Source: Caryophanales bacterium UBA5729
GTDB taxonomy: Bacteria; Bacillota_I; Bacilli_A; Izemoplasmatales; Hujiaoplasmataceae
DNA length: 64,000 nt
Reading direction: 5' to 3'
Assembly: GCA_002419505.1 (NCBI GenBank)
Contig: DIGF01000024.1
Span: 15,135-79,134, forward strand
The notes under the pieces are model-generated. The model was given only the letters and a program-made list of their open reading frames with translations. It had not been told where the DNA came from and did not search any database. A program made the position numbers and the translations under genes. This document shows, in pieces, positions 17,325 to 26,653 of this stretch. Numbering within the stretch: position 1 is the stretch's first letter; each line of letters starts with the position of its first letter.

Positions 17325-18063
17325 ATTTTTCATCTCCTAAATGAAAAATCTCCAATATTTCTTCAGTATAATTTCCGTGATTATCATATACGTAAAGTGG
17401 TTCTAATATTTTCAAATTCCCAGTTTTTCCATTGTATCTTGATTCAATCAAAACCATTAAAGCTTCCTTATTGGGTTTAGTATATACAAAACGCATTTTC
17501 TTAACCACAAAACGCATGGCTTTAAGCTCTTGAAAAATCTCTTCGATTCGATTGGCTCGATGAATGAAAACAAAAGCTCCATTAGTCTTCAACATTCTTT
17601 TAGCGGAATCTAACAATTCGCTTAAGGTAACGCTTATCTCATGCCTAGATAAGGATAAACTCATTTTTTCATTGACCATCATCAAATCATTGACTTTAAA
17701 AAATGGTGGGTTCGATATCACATAGTCAAAACTGCTTGGCTCAAAGAAATTATGAACCGTTTTGATATCTTGATTGAAGACTTCAATTTGTTCAGTTAAA
17801 TTATTCAGTACAATACTTTGTCTTGCTAAATCAAGACTATCTTCTTGAATATCAATTCCGTAAATCTTTGCTTTTGTTTTTAGAGATAAATAGAGCATAA
17901 CTGCCCCAACACCACAGCCAAATTCAAGAATCTTTTTAGTTCTTAAATTCAGATCGATAAAACTTCCTAATAGTAAAGAATCCAAAGAAAAACGAAAGCT
18001 ATCTTCGCTTTGCAAGATTTTTAAACCATCATAAGCTAAAAGATCATGAGTATGTATTTTCAA
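17308..18063 (-). CDS. tRNA1(Val) (adenine-37-N6)-methyltransferase-like protein (YabB/TrmN6)
   Basis: The protein has 251 residues with a Rossmann methyltransferase core. The SAM loop is ILEFGCGVGAVMLYLSLK at about 43-60, the acidic ribose site is YGIDIQ, and the catalytic motif VISNPPFF is at about 137-144. NPPF/Y marks N6-adenine/N5-glutamine methyltransferases. The start is TTG (18061-18063) with GAGGAT upstream; no better in-frame ATG precedes the conserved part. Position between ricT and rsmI matches Bacillus yabB. Confidence 0.88.
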   Translation of the reverse strand: MKIHTHDLLAYDGLKILQSEDSFRFSLDSLLLGSFIDLNLRTKKILEFGCGVGAVMLYLSLKTKAKIYGIDIQEDSLDLARQSIVLNNLTEQIEVFNQDIKTVHNFFEPSSFDYVISNPPFFKVNDLMMVNEKMSLSLSRHEISVTLSELLDSAKRMLKTNGAFVFIHRANRIEEIFQELKAMRFVVKKMRFVYTKPNKEALMVLIESRYNGKTGNLKILEPLYVYDNHGNYTEEILEIFHLGDEKYVKKS

Positions 18064-18068
18064 ATTAC

Positions 18069-18917
18069 TTAATCCTCTAAACCATTCAAAACTGAAACAT
18101 CATCAGACAATTCTTCTTTTGTATCAGCAACTTCATTAATATCATAAACCTTTACAGTGCCATCTTTAAATTGAACTGAAGCAGATTGTAAGCTGTAGTT
18201 GATATCAACCACTTTGCCTCTGCCGTCCAAAGTCCAAACTAAGGAATTTATATTTGGCATTTCTTTCTTGAAGTCACGGTAATTTTCATCTTCATACCTA
18301 ATGCAACAAAGTAGTTTGCCGCAAATTCCGGAGATATTCGTCGGATTTAAAGATAGATTTTGATTTTTCGCCATTTTAATCGACACGGGTTCGAACTCTC
18401 TTAAAAAAGTAGTGCAACAAGTTTCACGCCCACAGGGTCCGATACCACCGATAACCTTTGCGCCGTCTCTAGCCCCTACTTGGCGGAGTTCAATTCTAAC
18501 ATGAAATTCATTAGCTAAATCTTTAACTAATTCGCGAAAATCAACCCTGCCTTCAGCGGTAAAATAAATGATTAATTTCGAGCGGTCCAAAGTGTATTCG
18601 CAATTTAATAACTTCATTTCCAAACTGTTGGTTCTAACTAATTCTGACGTTTTTTTCATCACAATCGGTTCTTTTTCTAGGTTTTCTTTATGTGTCTTTA
18701 AATCTTCAAAACTCGCCAATCTTAAAATCGGCTTTAATGGTGAGACTACTTCTTCATCGCTGATTTCCATGATGTTGGAAACAACTTCACCTAATTCTAT
18801 TCCTCTAATTGTTTCAACTATTACAAAATCTGATCTTTTAAGTTCAAGATTATTGGTAGAAAAATAATATTTTTTTCCTAAGCGATTAAATTGAATCGCT
18901 ACTACTCTATGTTGCAT
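18069..18917 (-). CDS. ricT: PSP1-domain regulator RicT (YaaT)
   Basis: The protein has 282 residues with the PSP1 domain and its cysteine-rich signature GIGPCGRETCCTTFLREF followed by GICGKLLCCIRYE. In Bacillus, RicT works with RicA and RicF, binds iron-sulfur clusters and adjusts RNase Y activity in mRNA processing. RicA and RicF are not in the window. It overlaps holB by 11 bases. The yabA gene that follows ricT in Bacillus is absent. Confidence 0.93.
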   Translation of the reverse strand: MQHRVVAIQFNRLGKKYYFSTNNLELKRSDFVIVETIRGIELGEVVSNIMEISDEEVVSPLKPILRLASFEDLKTHKENLEKEPIVMKKTSELVRTNSLEMKLLNCEYTLDRSKLIIYFTAEGRVDFRELVKDLANEFHVRIELRQVGARDGAKVIGGIGPCGRETCCTTFLREFEPVSIKMAKNQNLSLNPTNISGICGKLLCCIRYEDENYRDFKKEMPNINSLVWTLDGRGKVVDINYSLQSASVQFKDGTVKVYDINEVADTKEELSDDVSVLNGLED

Positions 18918-19911
18918 GCTTATAACCTCTTTCTAAACTCATTAACAATTTATTGAACGCTAATTGAGTATTGATGTTAAATTTTAATTTGTTTGCTAGT
19001 TCTAGCATCTCATCAAGATAATCTTCAGCTTGGTTTCTGGAAATTTTCTTGGTAAGCTTAATAATCGTATCTTTTTGATCAATATAGATTAATTCTGATT
19101 CCGAATCATTTTTCAATGATAATATGTCTTTTTGATAATATGTTAAAAGATTTAAAAAAATCTCACATTTTTCATTATCGGCTAAAATTCGGTTTGCTTG
19201 ATAAAGACTGATAATCGCTGATTTATCTTTATAAAGAAAACTTTCAAAGATTTCTGTAACTAATAAATAAAGATCTTCGATGACCTTATCTTTAGCTAAA
19301 GTTTCTGCAGTTTTAATATCTGCAGTATATTGAGATATAATATTAGCATAAGTTTCATTTACTTCTTGTTCTTCTAAATGCTTTTTCAATAATTTACGAT
19401 TAATCGGACGAAAATGTAAAGTTTCAGCTCTTGAAATAATTGTGCTTAACAAATTGTTTAGGTTCTCAGTAATCAGAATTTGATAAATTTCTTGACCCGG
19501 TTCTTCCATTGTCTTTAGGAGAGTATTAGCGGAGCTTTGATTGAAACGATCAGCATCCACTACAATATATATTCTCGGACCATTCTCAACAGATGCTTTT
19601 GAGAATTCTTGAATCAAGCTAGTTACAACTTCTTTTTTAATGACTTTTCCCACCGGATTAATCATGAATAAATTGGGATGAGTTAAATTATCAATGCGCT
19701 TACAATTATGACAAACATTACAAGGCTCAATTCCTTCTCTTTGAGTACATAGTAAGGTTTTAGCAAACAGCATTGCCACACCTTCTTTTCTTGTGCCTTT
19801 AGCGCCTTCAAAAATATAAGCGTGAGAAACACGATTCATACTGATGCTATTAGTAAGAATCCTCGCGACATTTTCTTGATATTTTTTTACTTCTTTCCAA
19901 TTTTTAAACAT
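18907..19911 (-). CDS. holB: DNA polymerase III delta' subunit
   Basis: A clamp-loader AAA+ subunit of 334 residues. SHAYIFEGAKGTRKEGVAMLFAKTLLC is the degenerate P-loop region, and a zinc module CNVCHNCKRI follows at about 70-80. VVDADRFNQSSANTLLKTMEEPG is the Walker B/sensor region, and STIISRAETLHFRP is the SRC arginine-finger motif. The C-terminal ~130 residues are helical. It is 9 bases after tmk, the usual Firmicutes arrangement. Confidence 0.95.
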   Translation of the reverse strand: MFKNWKEVKKYQENVARILTNSISMNRVSHAYIFEGAKGTRKEGVAMLFAKTLLCTQREGIEPCNVCHNCKRIDNLTHPNLFMINPVGKVIKKEVVTSLIQEFSKASVENGPRIYIVVDADRFNQSSANTLLKTMEEPGQEIYQILITENLNNLLSTIISRAETLHFRPINRKLLKKHLEEQEVNETYANIISQYTADIKTAETLAKDKVIEDLYLLVTEIFESFLYKDKSAIISLYQANRILADNEKCEIFLNLLTYYQKDILSLKNDSESELIYIDQKDTIIKLTKKISRNQAEDYLDEMLELANKLKFNINTQLAFNKLLMSLERGYKHAT

Positions 19912-19919
19912 ATGTTCTC

Positions 19920-20540
19920 CTAGAGAATTTGATCAATTAACTTTATCGTTTCAGCAGCCACTTGAATTATCTCTTGTTCGCCGTTAACTACCTTTATTCT
20001 ATCATATTTTTTTGTTAATTCTAAATAGCCTTTATAAATCATTTTATGGAATTCTAAGGTTTCTAAATCCAAGCGATTTATTTCTCGGTTAGGGGTCTCA
20101 AAAACTCGTTTTAAGCCCACTTCAGGTCGAACGTTCACAAAGATAGTCATATCTGGCAAAGCCTCTTCAATCGCAAAATAATTGATATTATAAACTTTAT
20201 CAATCCCGATTTTTCTAGCATGTCCTTGATAGACTAAGGAACTGTCAACGAACCTGTCGCACAACACCATCTTGCCTTGTTCAAGGGCCGGTAAAATCTT
20301 TTCTACCAAATGTTGTCTTCTTGCGGCTGCAAAAAGCAGAGCTTCAGTTCTGGGATCCATTTCGATATTTTTCTTATCAAGAAGAATTTCCCTGATTTTT
20401 TCGCTTATTTCAATGCCACCAGGTTCTCTAGTAACCATAACCTCGTAGCCTAGTTCTTCATAATGCTTTCTTACCTCTTTAATTACTGAAGTTTTGCCTG
20501 AACCTTCAGTCCCTTCGAAAGTAATAAATTTTCCCCTCAT
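19920..20540 (-). CDS. tmk: Thymidylate kinase
   Basis: Phosphorylates dTMP to dTDP. About 206 residues. The P-loop GTEGSGKTS is near the N-terminus. REPGGIEISEKIREILLD, the DRFVDSSLVYQG substrate-binding motif and the lid region RVFETPNREINRLD are visible. I prefer ATG at 20540 (GGGTG upstream) over the in-frame GTG at 20549. It leads the tmk-holB-ricT-trmN6-rsmI transcription unit and is divergent from the metal transporter. Confidence 0.95.
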   Translation of the reverse strand: MRGKFITFEGTEGSGKTSVIKEVRKHYEELGYEVMVTREPGGIEISEKIREILLDKKNIEMDPRTEALLFAAARRQHLVEKILPALEQGKMVLCDRFVDSSLVYQGHARKIGIDKVYNINYFAIEEALPDMTIFVNVRPEVGLKRVFETPNREINRLDLETLEFHKMIYKGYLELTKKYDRIKVVNGEQEIIQVAAETIKLIDQIL

Positions 20541-20651
20541 ATATATCACCCGCTTATTCTCTTATTATCTCATAAATTACGCTTTTTTTAAATAAAATTA
20601 TTTCATTATAGTCTCTTATTATGTTACAATATATGAAAAGGGTGGTCAGCA

Positions 20652-21320
20652 ATGCAGATTAACATCAACAATCTTTCCTTTGCCTATGGCACAAAAACCA
20701 TCATCTCAAATTTATCTCTTACTTTAAATAGTGGAGATTATTTAGTTATTAGAGGCAAAAACGGTTCTGGAAAATCCACCTTTATTAAGTGTTTGCTGGG
20801 TTTTAACCAGGTAAAATCCGGAATGATTTTTTACGATAAAGTTGATATTACCGGTTTTAAATCTTGGACAAGATTTGGGTATGTCAGTCAAAGTTTTGAT
20901 GATTTTAACTATGAATTTCCAATCACAGTCGGTGAGTTATTGTCGATTTCTAGCATTAAGAAAACTACCGAATCAGAGAGATTGAGATTATTAGAAAAAA
21001 TGGGAATTTTTGATATTGTCAATCAAAACATAAATTCGCTTTCTGGGGGTCAACTGCAAAGAGTATTTATCGTTAGGGCTATGCTAAACACCCCTGAAGT
21101 TCTAATCTTAGATGAACCAACAGCTTCTATCGACAAGCAAAACAAGGAATTCTTCTATAATACTATCGACGATTTACATAAACTAGGAATTACCATTATT
21201 TTAATTACCCATAACGACGATATTGAAATATTAAACTACACCCATTTGTTATCGATGTATAGTGACTTAACCACAAGTTTCGAAGAGCGTGGCGTTGAAC
21301 TCACTGAGGGGGTGCTTTAA
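20652..21320 (+). CDS. Metal (Zn/Mn) ABC transporter ATP-binding protein
   Basis: The protein has 222 residues. Walker A GKNGSGKST is at about 37-45, signature LSGGQLQR at about 129-136, Walker B LILDEPTAS, and the H-loop LITHNDD. The sequence is of the ZnuC/AdcC/MntB-type subfamily and pairs with a family-3 (ABC-3) permease whose start is fused to its stop (ATG at 21320). No solute-binding protein is encoded alongside. Which metal it moves cannot be told. A -10-like TACAAT lies upstream near 20625. Confidence 0.88.
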   Translation: MQININNLSFAYGTKTIISNLSLTLNSGDYLVIRGKNGSGKSTFIKCLLGFNQVKSGMIFYDKVDITGFKSWTRFGYVSQSFDDFNYEFPITVGELLSISSIKKTTESERLRLLEKMGIFDIVNQNINSLSGGQLQRVFIVRAMLNTPEVLILDEPTASIDKQNKEFFYNTIDDLHKLGITIILITHNDDIEILNYTHLLSMYSDLTTSFEERGVELTEGVL

Positions 21321-22192
21321 TGTTTCTCTCCTTTATAACCGACCTCTTCCAACAAGACTTCATGTTAAGAGCTTTAATTGCCGGAATCATGTTAGGTGTA
21401 CTAGCACCTTTACTAGGAACTTTCGTAGTAGTAAGAAGACTGTCATTTATCGCAGATACTTTGGGGCATTTCTCCTTAGTCGGGATAGCTGTTAGTTTAT
21501 TCTTAACTTCATTAGGTGTTACGATATTTTTTGAAAAACCGCTTTATTTAGGAATTATCTTCTCAGTAATCGGCGGTTTGTTAATTGAACTTTTCCGAAG
21601 GTCTTATAATAACTTCCAGGAAATATCAATGGTTATCGTTATTAGTTTAGGGGCAGCATTGAGCGCGATTTTCTTCTCTTTATCGAAGAAAACTGGTTCG
21701 CTATATAATTACCTTTTCGGTTCAATTCTAACCGTTACTAACTATTACATCATCTTAATCTTAATTACTGCGGTGATCGTTGCAGTCTTATTCATTTTAT
21801 TCGGCAAACAAATCCTTGCGGTCAGCTTTGATGAGTCAAGCGCAAAATTCTTAGGAATCAACGTAAATTTATTTCAAATTATCTTTATTATTATGCTTTC
21901 AATTGTTGTATCAGTATTATTGGAATCAGCCGGAGTTTTATTGATATCATCAATGATGGTTATCCCGGTAGCTGCAGGCATGAAATTAGGCTGGTCGTAC
22001 AAGTCAACCTTGATAATTTCGATAGTCTTTTCTGAGCTTTCTGTTTTCTTCGGTCTTTGGCTAGCTTATAGCTTAAGAATCCCGAGTGGTGCAGCAATTG
22101 TTTCAATTAATATTGTCATTCTCTTAGTAGTTGCGATTATAAAAAAGATTGTCTTAAAACAAAGAATATCAAAACTTGATAAAATACAATAA
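21320..22192 (+). CDS. Metal (Zn/Mn) ABC transporter permease, ABC-3 family
   Basis: The protein has 290 residues and about eight hydrophobic segments. The family hallmarks are LAPLLGTFVVVRRLSFIADTLGHFSLVGIA (residues 29-58) and LLISSMMVIPVAAGMKLG (about 213-230). This is the ZnuB/MntC-like ABC-3 fold. Translation is probably coupled to the ATPase by a one-base overlap. The transcript ends at the bidirectional hairpin just downstream. The missing binding protein may be encoded elsewhere. Confidence 0.9.
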   Translation: MFLSFITDLFQQDFMLRALIAGIMLGVLAPLLGTFVVVRRLSFIADTLGHFSLVGIAVSLFLTSLGVTIFFEKPLYLGIIFSVIGGLLIELFRRSYNNFQEISMVIVISLGAALSAIFFSLSKKTGSLYNYLFGSILTVTNYYIILILITAVIVAVLFILFGKQILAVSFDESSAKFLGINVNLFQIIFIIMLSIVVSVLLESAGVLLISSMMVIPVAAGMKLGWSYKSTLIISIVFSELSVFFGLWLAYSLRIPSGAAIVSINIVILLVVAIIKKIVLKQRISKLDKIQ

Positions 22193-22220
22193 AGGCTAGG
22201 ACAAAAGTCCAAGCCTTTTT
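22191..22220. terminator. Bidirectional terminator between metal transporter and truA
   Basis: Stem AAAGGCT-a-GGAC/GTCC-a-AGCCTTT with loop AAAA and T-tracts on the plus side. It abuts both stop codons (22192 plus strand, 22220 minus strand). Confidence 0.8.
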
Positions 22221-23176
22221 TAATAAGTTATCCGACTCAAATATAAACCTGAAGCTGGCGCAAGATCTTTAGTGAATTCGCGTGATTTAAGAGCGATGAT
22301 TTCTAAAATATCTTTTTCAGTTTTTTTTGTTGCATAACTAATTACCTGAGCAATTATCAATCTAACCATATACCGCAAAAAGCCATTACCAGAAAGATAA
22401 ATCTTCAAGATATCATCATCAAGTTTATAGCCAGCATCATAGATAGTGCGACATGAGTTATCAGAATTACCTTTAGAAAAACTAGTGAAATCATGAGTTC
22501 CTATCAATTTCTTTAATTGATCATCCAAACGAATAAAATCTAAATATTCAACATGCCAAGCATAGTTTTTAAGCAAAGGATCTCTTTCGCCAAGTTTAAT
22601 CTGATAAAAATATTCCTTTTCCTTTACGTCATAACGCGAGTGAAATAAAGGGTGAGTTTTTTCAACTTTTTTCACTAAAATATCAGCATCTAACTGATGG
22701 TTTAAATATCTTAGCCAAGCATCGGTATCTAAATCCTTTTCATCGTCAAAGTGAATAACTTGTTGGAGCGCGTGAACCCCGGCATCAGTTCTTGATGCCC
22801 CTTGTACTAAGACCGGTTTATCCAATACTTGACTAATCAAAGTTGATAACTGACCTTGAATAGTTCTTAAATTTTCTTGGATTTGAAAACCATGATAAAA
22901 AGTACCGTCATAACTAATGTCTAGTTTAATGCGATTTTTAGGATAGTTTTTGGTTTTTAATACTATTCTTTTTATTACTCCCGCTTCTTCATGGATTTTA
23001 ATCGGGTTATTTTGGCCTGTATAACCATACTTCATTTGATAAGCGTAATGATCAGTAAAATTAATACTTTGAAAAAGTTCTTGATGATTGTTTAAGTACT
23101 CTCTCACGTTTAATTCATCTAAAATAACTAAATCATCGACTTTTAAACCTATGTGTTCGTCAAGATGTTCAAACAT
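22220..23176 (-). CDS. truA: tRNA pseudouridine synthase A with N-terminal extension
   Basis: The last ~240 residues are a normal TruA, which isomerises U38-U40 in tRNA anticodon stems. The core has LDISYDGTFYHGFQIQ, the catalytic aspartate in GASRTDAGVHALQQ, and NGFLRYMVRLI. The first ~78 residues are an extra acidic domain (FEHLDEHIGLKVDDLVILDELNV...) that I cannot assign. The start is well supported: AAGGTG lies upstream and the gene directly follows ecfT. Position after ecfA1-ecfA2-ecfT matches the Firmicutes order. Confidence 0.93.
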   Translation of the reverse strand: MFEHLDEHIGLKVDDLVILDELNVREYLNNHQELFQSINFTDHYAYQMKYGYTGQNNPIKIHEEAGVIKRIVLKTKNYPKNRIKLDISYDGTFYHGFQIQENLRTIQGQLSTLISQVLDKPVLVQGASRTDAGVHALQQVIHFDDEKDLDTDAWLRYLNHQLDADILVKKVEKTHPLFHSRYDVKEKEYFYQIKLGERDPLLKNYAWHVEYLDFIRLDDQLKKLIGTHDFTSFSKGNSDNSCRTIYDAGYKLDDDILKIYLSGNGFLRYMVRLIIAQVISYATKKTEKDILEIIALKSREFTKDLAPASGLYLSRITY

Positions 23177-23177
23177 C

Positions 23178-24143
23178 CTATATCACCTTCAAAACTATCG
23201 CCAAAGCCAAGACCAAGACACTAAAGGCTGTAGCGATGACATCGCGATAAGAAAAAATTAATTCGTTGATTCTAGTTCGCTTATTGCCAGGAACAAAATT
23301 TCGTGATTCCATAGCATTAGCTAATTCTTCACTGCGCATAAATGCAATAATAAACATCGGCACTAAAAGCGAAATTACTTGTTTAAGTTTATCTTTTAAT
23401 TTACCTTCCGAAAAATCAGCTCCTCGCGAAGCTTGCGCTAGCATAATCTTATTGGCTTCATCGAATATTGTAGGAATGTATCTCAAACTTATCGAAATAA
23501 TCAAAGCGAAATCTTCAGAATTAAAACCAATTTTTTTCAATGGATGCATTAACTTTTCTAAACCCTGAGTAAGATTTGTCGGTTTAGTAGTTAAGGTAAG
23601 AACTGTCGATAAAGTAATAATTATCAATAGCCTGATAACCACAAACGCTGACATTCGTAATCCAGCTTCATATACTTGAAAATTAAAGGGACTCAATAAT
23701 TGGTAACCGAAATCGACATATCGCAAAATTAAATACACGCCGGCAACAAACAAGAAAAACATGGTGAATCTAAATCTGGTAAACTTAACCAATACTCGCC
23801 AAACAACAAAAGCCAAAACTAAAAACAAAGCGGTATAAAGGGTTAGATACATCTCGTGATTGACAATCATTTCACCTTCACGATTAAGAATAATTTGGAA
23901 GATGAAAGTAAAGATTAAAAGAATCATAATTGGTTTTAAACCCTTAATGACTTTTATTACGGAAATTCTGCCAATGATAAGCAACATAAATGCAATACCA
24001 AAACCAATTAACAGGTGTGTTATTGATTCTAACAAGAAAACGGCAATCATTATCAACAAGACCGCAATAATCTTCGTTCTAGGATCTAATCGGTAAAATA
24101 ATCCTTTACCGGGAATATATTGACCAATAATTACACTTTTCAT
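23178..24143 (-). CDS. ecfT: ECF transporter transmembrane protein EcfT
   Basis: The protein has 321 residues, longer than the usual ~265. It has about six to seven hydrophobic segments and an extra membrane stretch in the middle (TMFFLFVAGVYLILRYVDFG). The coupling helices contain the diagnostic AQASRGADFSEGKLKDKL motif and, further on, MRSEELANAMESRNF. EcfT couples the ATPases to exchangeable vitamin-binding S components, none of which are here. Its ATG overlaps the ecfA2 stop (ATGA, 24140-24143). Confidence 0.94.
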   Translation of the reverse strand: MKSVIIGQYIPGKGLFYRLDPRTKIIAVLLIMIAVFLLESITHLLIGFGIAFMLLIIGRISVIKVIKGLKPIMILLIFTFIFQIILNREGEMIVNHEMYLTLYTALFLVLAFVVWRVLVKFTRFRFTMFFLFVAGVYLILRYVDFGYQLLSPFNFQVYEAGLRMSAFVVIRLLIIITLSTVLTLTTKPTNLTQGLEKLMHPLKKIGFNSEDFALIISISLRYIPTIFDEANKIMLAQASRGADFSEGKLKDKLKQVISLLVPMFIIAFMRSEELANAMESRNFVPGNKRTRINELIFSYRDVIATAFSVLVLALAIVLKVI

Positions 24144-25000
24144 AATAATCCACCTCTTTTTATTTCTTCTAGAGCTTCTTCTAGAGTTTTTTGGTAGATA
24201 TTAAGATTCAAATGTAATTCTTTATTTAAATGACTAAGCACTTTAATCGTATTAGGATAATCTAAATGATATTTGATTAAATCTTCTGATCTAAACAATT
24301 TTTCCGGTTCGCCATCAAAGATCAAATTACCATCGTTCAAAACTAAAACACGGTTAAAATACTGGTAAACTAAATCCATGTCATGAGTAATGATTACGAT
24401 AGTTTTGCCAGTTTTCTTATTGATATCTTGGAACAAATTCATCAGAACTCTTCTGCCAGCCGGATCTAATCCTGAAGTCGGTTCGTCAAGAATTAAAATA
24501 TCGGGATCCATAGCTAAGATTCCCGCTATCGATACTCTTTTTTTCTCTCCACCTGAGAGATTATAGGGGTTCCTCGATAGATAACTATCATCTAACCCGA
24601 CAAGATTCAAAGCTTCTTTAGCTTTCTTTTTCGCTTCTTCTTGAGTGATTTTAAAATTCATCGGTCCAAACATAATGTCTTTTTCAACAGTCTCTTCAAA
24701 TAATTGATATTCCGGAAATTGGAAAACTAAACCGACTTTTTTTCTAATGCTGTTATATTTGACTTTTCGATTGCGTTTAGCAGTAATTATATTACCATAA
24801 ATTTCCAAACTCCCTGAGGTCGGAAAAATCAGTGCATTCATATGTTTAGCTAAAGTTGATTTACCAGAGCCGGTATGACCGACTAAAGCTATAAATTCGT
24901 TTTTTTCAGTAATTTCTAGGTTAATATTTCTAATCGCTGAATACAGCCCTTCCGCAAATGAAGGATATTCATAGCTTACTTGGTTAAAGCGTATTCCCAT
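24140..25000 (-). CDS. ecfA2: ECF transporter ATPase EcfA2
   Basis: The protein has 286 residues. Walker A GHTGSGKST, Q-loop VFQFPEYQLFEETV (typical of EcfA), signature NLSGGEKKR and Walker B ILILDEPTSGLD are in order. The C-terminal ~50 residues form the EcfA dimerisation tail. It is the second ATPase of the vitamin/metal-uptake energising module and overlaps ecfA1 by 25 bases. Together with EcfA1 it forms an asymmetric ATPase dimer. Confidence 0.94.
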   Translation of the reverse strand: MGIRFNQVSYEYPSFAEGLYSAIRNINLEITEKNEFIALVGHTGSGKSTLAKHMNALIFPTSGSLEIYGNIITAKRNRKVKYNSIRKKVGLVFQFPEYQLFEETVEKDIMFGPMNFKITQEEAKKKAKEALNLVGLDDSYLSRNPYNLSGGEKKRVSIAGILAMDPDILILDEPTSGLDPAGRRVLMNLFQDINKKTGKTIVIITHDMDLVYQYFNRVLVLNDGNLIFDGEPEKLFRSEDLIKYHLDYPNTIKVLSHLNKELHLNLNIYQKTLEEALEEIKRGGLL

Positions 25001-25779
25001 AATTTTTTCCTAATTTTTGTAGCATTACCGTTACTTTCTAGAGCATTAGCCAAATCTAAGGCAATCGGCAATTCTAAACGGCTTTCAACAAAAACTTCAC
25101 GCTTTTTCATGATTTTCTCAGTTTCTTCAAACGCTTCAATCTTACCTTTGTTTAATACCAGAATTTTATCAGCTAACAAAGCTTCATTAATATCATGAGT
25201 GATCATGATAATCGTCAAACCTTCTTTATGTAAAGTTCTAATATACTTAATCAATTCTTCTCTAGAAAAGGGATCCAGCATTGAAGTTGCTTCATCAAAG
25301 ATGATTATCTCCGATTGCATAGCCAAAATACCGGCTATAGCAACCTGTTGTTTTTGTCCACCCGAAAGGTTGGTGGGTTCTTTATCTAAAAAATCTAACA
25401 TATTGACTTTCTTTGCGTAAAAATCAATTTTTTCTATCATTTCTTCTCTAGGAACACATAGATTTTCCATGCCAAAGGCAATGTCATCTCTTACTGTTAC
25501 TCCCACAAATTGATTATCGGGATTTTGAAAGACAATTCCAATTTTTTTTCTAATTTCATAAGCTGTTTCTTCAGTCAATAAAAGCCCATCAATTTCAATT
25601 TCACCAAGTTCCGGTTCCAACAACCCAACTAGCGCTTTTGCAAGCGTTGATTTGCCAGAGCCATTATGCCCCAAGCAGGCAATCCATTCGCCTTTTTCAA
25701 CTTGAAGATTTATACTCTCTAAGACTTTTTTCTTACCGTTATAAGAAAAGTCCAAGTCTCTAATTTCAATATAACTCAT
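24976..25779 (-). CDS. ecfA1: ECF transporter ATPase EcfA1
   Basis: The protein has 267 residues from ATG 25779 (GGTG six bases upstream); the in-frame GTG at 25788 is less likely. Walker A GHNGSGKST, Q-loop VFQNPDNQFVGVTV, signature NLSGGQKQQ and Walker B EIIIFDEATSMLD are present. The Q-loop sequence and DEATS Walker B are typical of EcfA1. A TATAAT (25802-25807) precedes the gene, so the operon ecfA1-ecfA2-ecfT-truA probably starts here. Confidence 0.94.
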   Translation of the reverse strand: MSYIEIRDLDFSYNGKKKVLESINLQVEKGEWIACLGHNGSGKSTLAKALVGLLEPELGEIEIDGLLLTEETAYEIRKKIGIVFQNPDNQFVGVTVRDDIAFGMENLCVPREEMIEKIDFYAKKVNMLDFLDKEPTNLSGGQKQQVAIAGILAMQSEIIIFDEATSMLDPFSREELIKYIRTLHKEGLTIIMITHDINEALLADKILVLNKGKIEAFEETEKIMKKREVFVESRLELPIALDLANALESNGNATKIRKKLWEYALTK

Positions 25780-25827
25780 ATGTTTCACCGTCCAAATAGA
25801 TATTATACCAAAAAACTCTCTAAATTC

Positions 25828-26553
25828 CTAACTTATTAATTGATTTTCTAAATCTCTTAAAGCTACTATTCCTAAGAGGTGCTCACCAGCTTTTCCATTT
25901 TCGGTTACCAATAATAGCAGCATTTCCCTGCGTTTCTTCAAATCTTTATTGAAATATTCGTAAGCTTGATAAATATCGGTATTTACCGAAATGAATTCAT
26001 AGTATTTTCGGGGATGATTATTCAAATCAATCGCTTCGATAATCTCACTGATTTTCATCGATATAAGCACTGCTTTATTTTGTTTTAAAGATAAATAATC
26101 AAATAGAGATTTTTCGGTAAAAATCCCAATCAATTCATTGTTTTCAATAATCGGAATAGTTGAAAATCCGCTTTTGTTCAAGAGCTCAACCGTTTCGCCG
26201 ATTGTGGAATTTAAAGAAGCGGTTTTTAACTCGTAAAAATTAGTCATTACCTGTCTGACTGTGAGCGGTTTGGTAATCTTGTGGACAAGTTCCGCAAACT
26301 CTTTAATAAAGCGATCGCTAGGAATTAATATATCATTATTGTGGGCGATAATATTGCGCATTTGTGCAGCTTGTTTAATAAGTTCGAAATTATTAGTGTT
26401 ATTTATCAAGCGGTTTTCTTTTGATTTTTTTATTTGATAAAGTTTTGTAATAAAGCCAGTATATGAGTAATCAATATCGTGATAAGTGATTCTCAAAAAA
26501 CTTTCTAGTTCATTAAATAACTTTAAAAATTCTCTTTCTTTAGCGACAGTCAT
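25828..26553 (-). CDS. CBS-domain pair protein
   Basis: The protein has 241 residues. The first ~100 residues are helical, without a named match, and resemble a nucleotidyltransferase-substrate-like bundle (AQMRNIIAHNND is reminiscent of HEPN-type helices). Two CBS domains follow: about 100-160 (VRQVMTNFYELKTASLNSTIGETVELLNKSGFSTIPIIEN) and about 165-240. CBS pairs bind adenine nucleotides. A TTGACA lies about 85 bases upstream, near 26635, without a clear -10. The ligand is unknown. Confidence 0.8.
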   Translation of the reverse strand: MTVAKEREFLKLFNELESFLRITYHDIDYSYTGFITKLYQIKKSKENRLINNTNNFELIKQAAQMRNIIAHNNDILIPSDRFIKEFAELVHKITKPLTVRQVMTNFYELKTASLNSTIGETVELLNKSGFSTIPIIENNELIGIFTEKSLFDYLSLKQNKAVLISMKISEIIEAIDLNNHPRKYYEFISVNTDIYQAYEYFNKDLKKRREMLLLLVTENGKAGEHLLGIVALRDLENQLIS

Positions 26554-26653
26554 GATAAATCAATCCCTACAAAAAGAACTGAATAATCTATAAAATAAGC
26601 TTGATTAATAATTAAAATTATTAAATATTTGTCAATTTTCATAATTTTTACTC

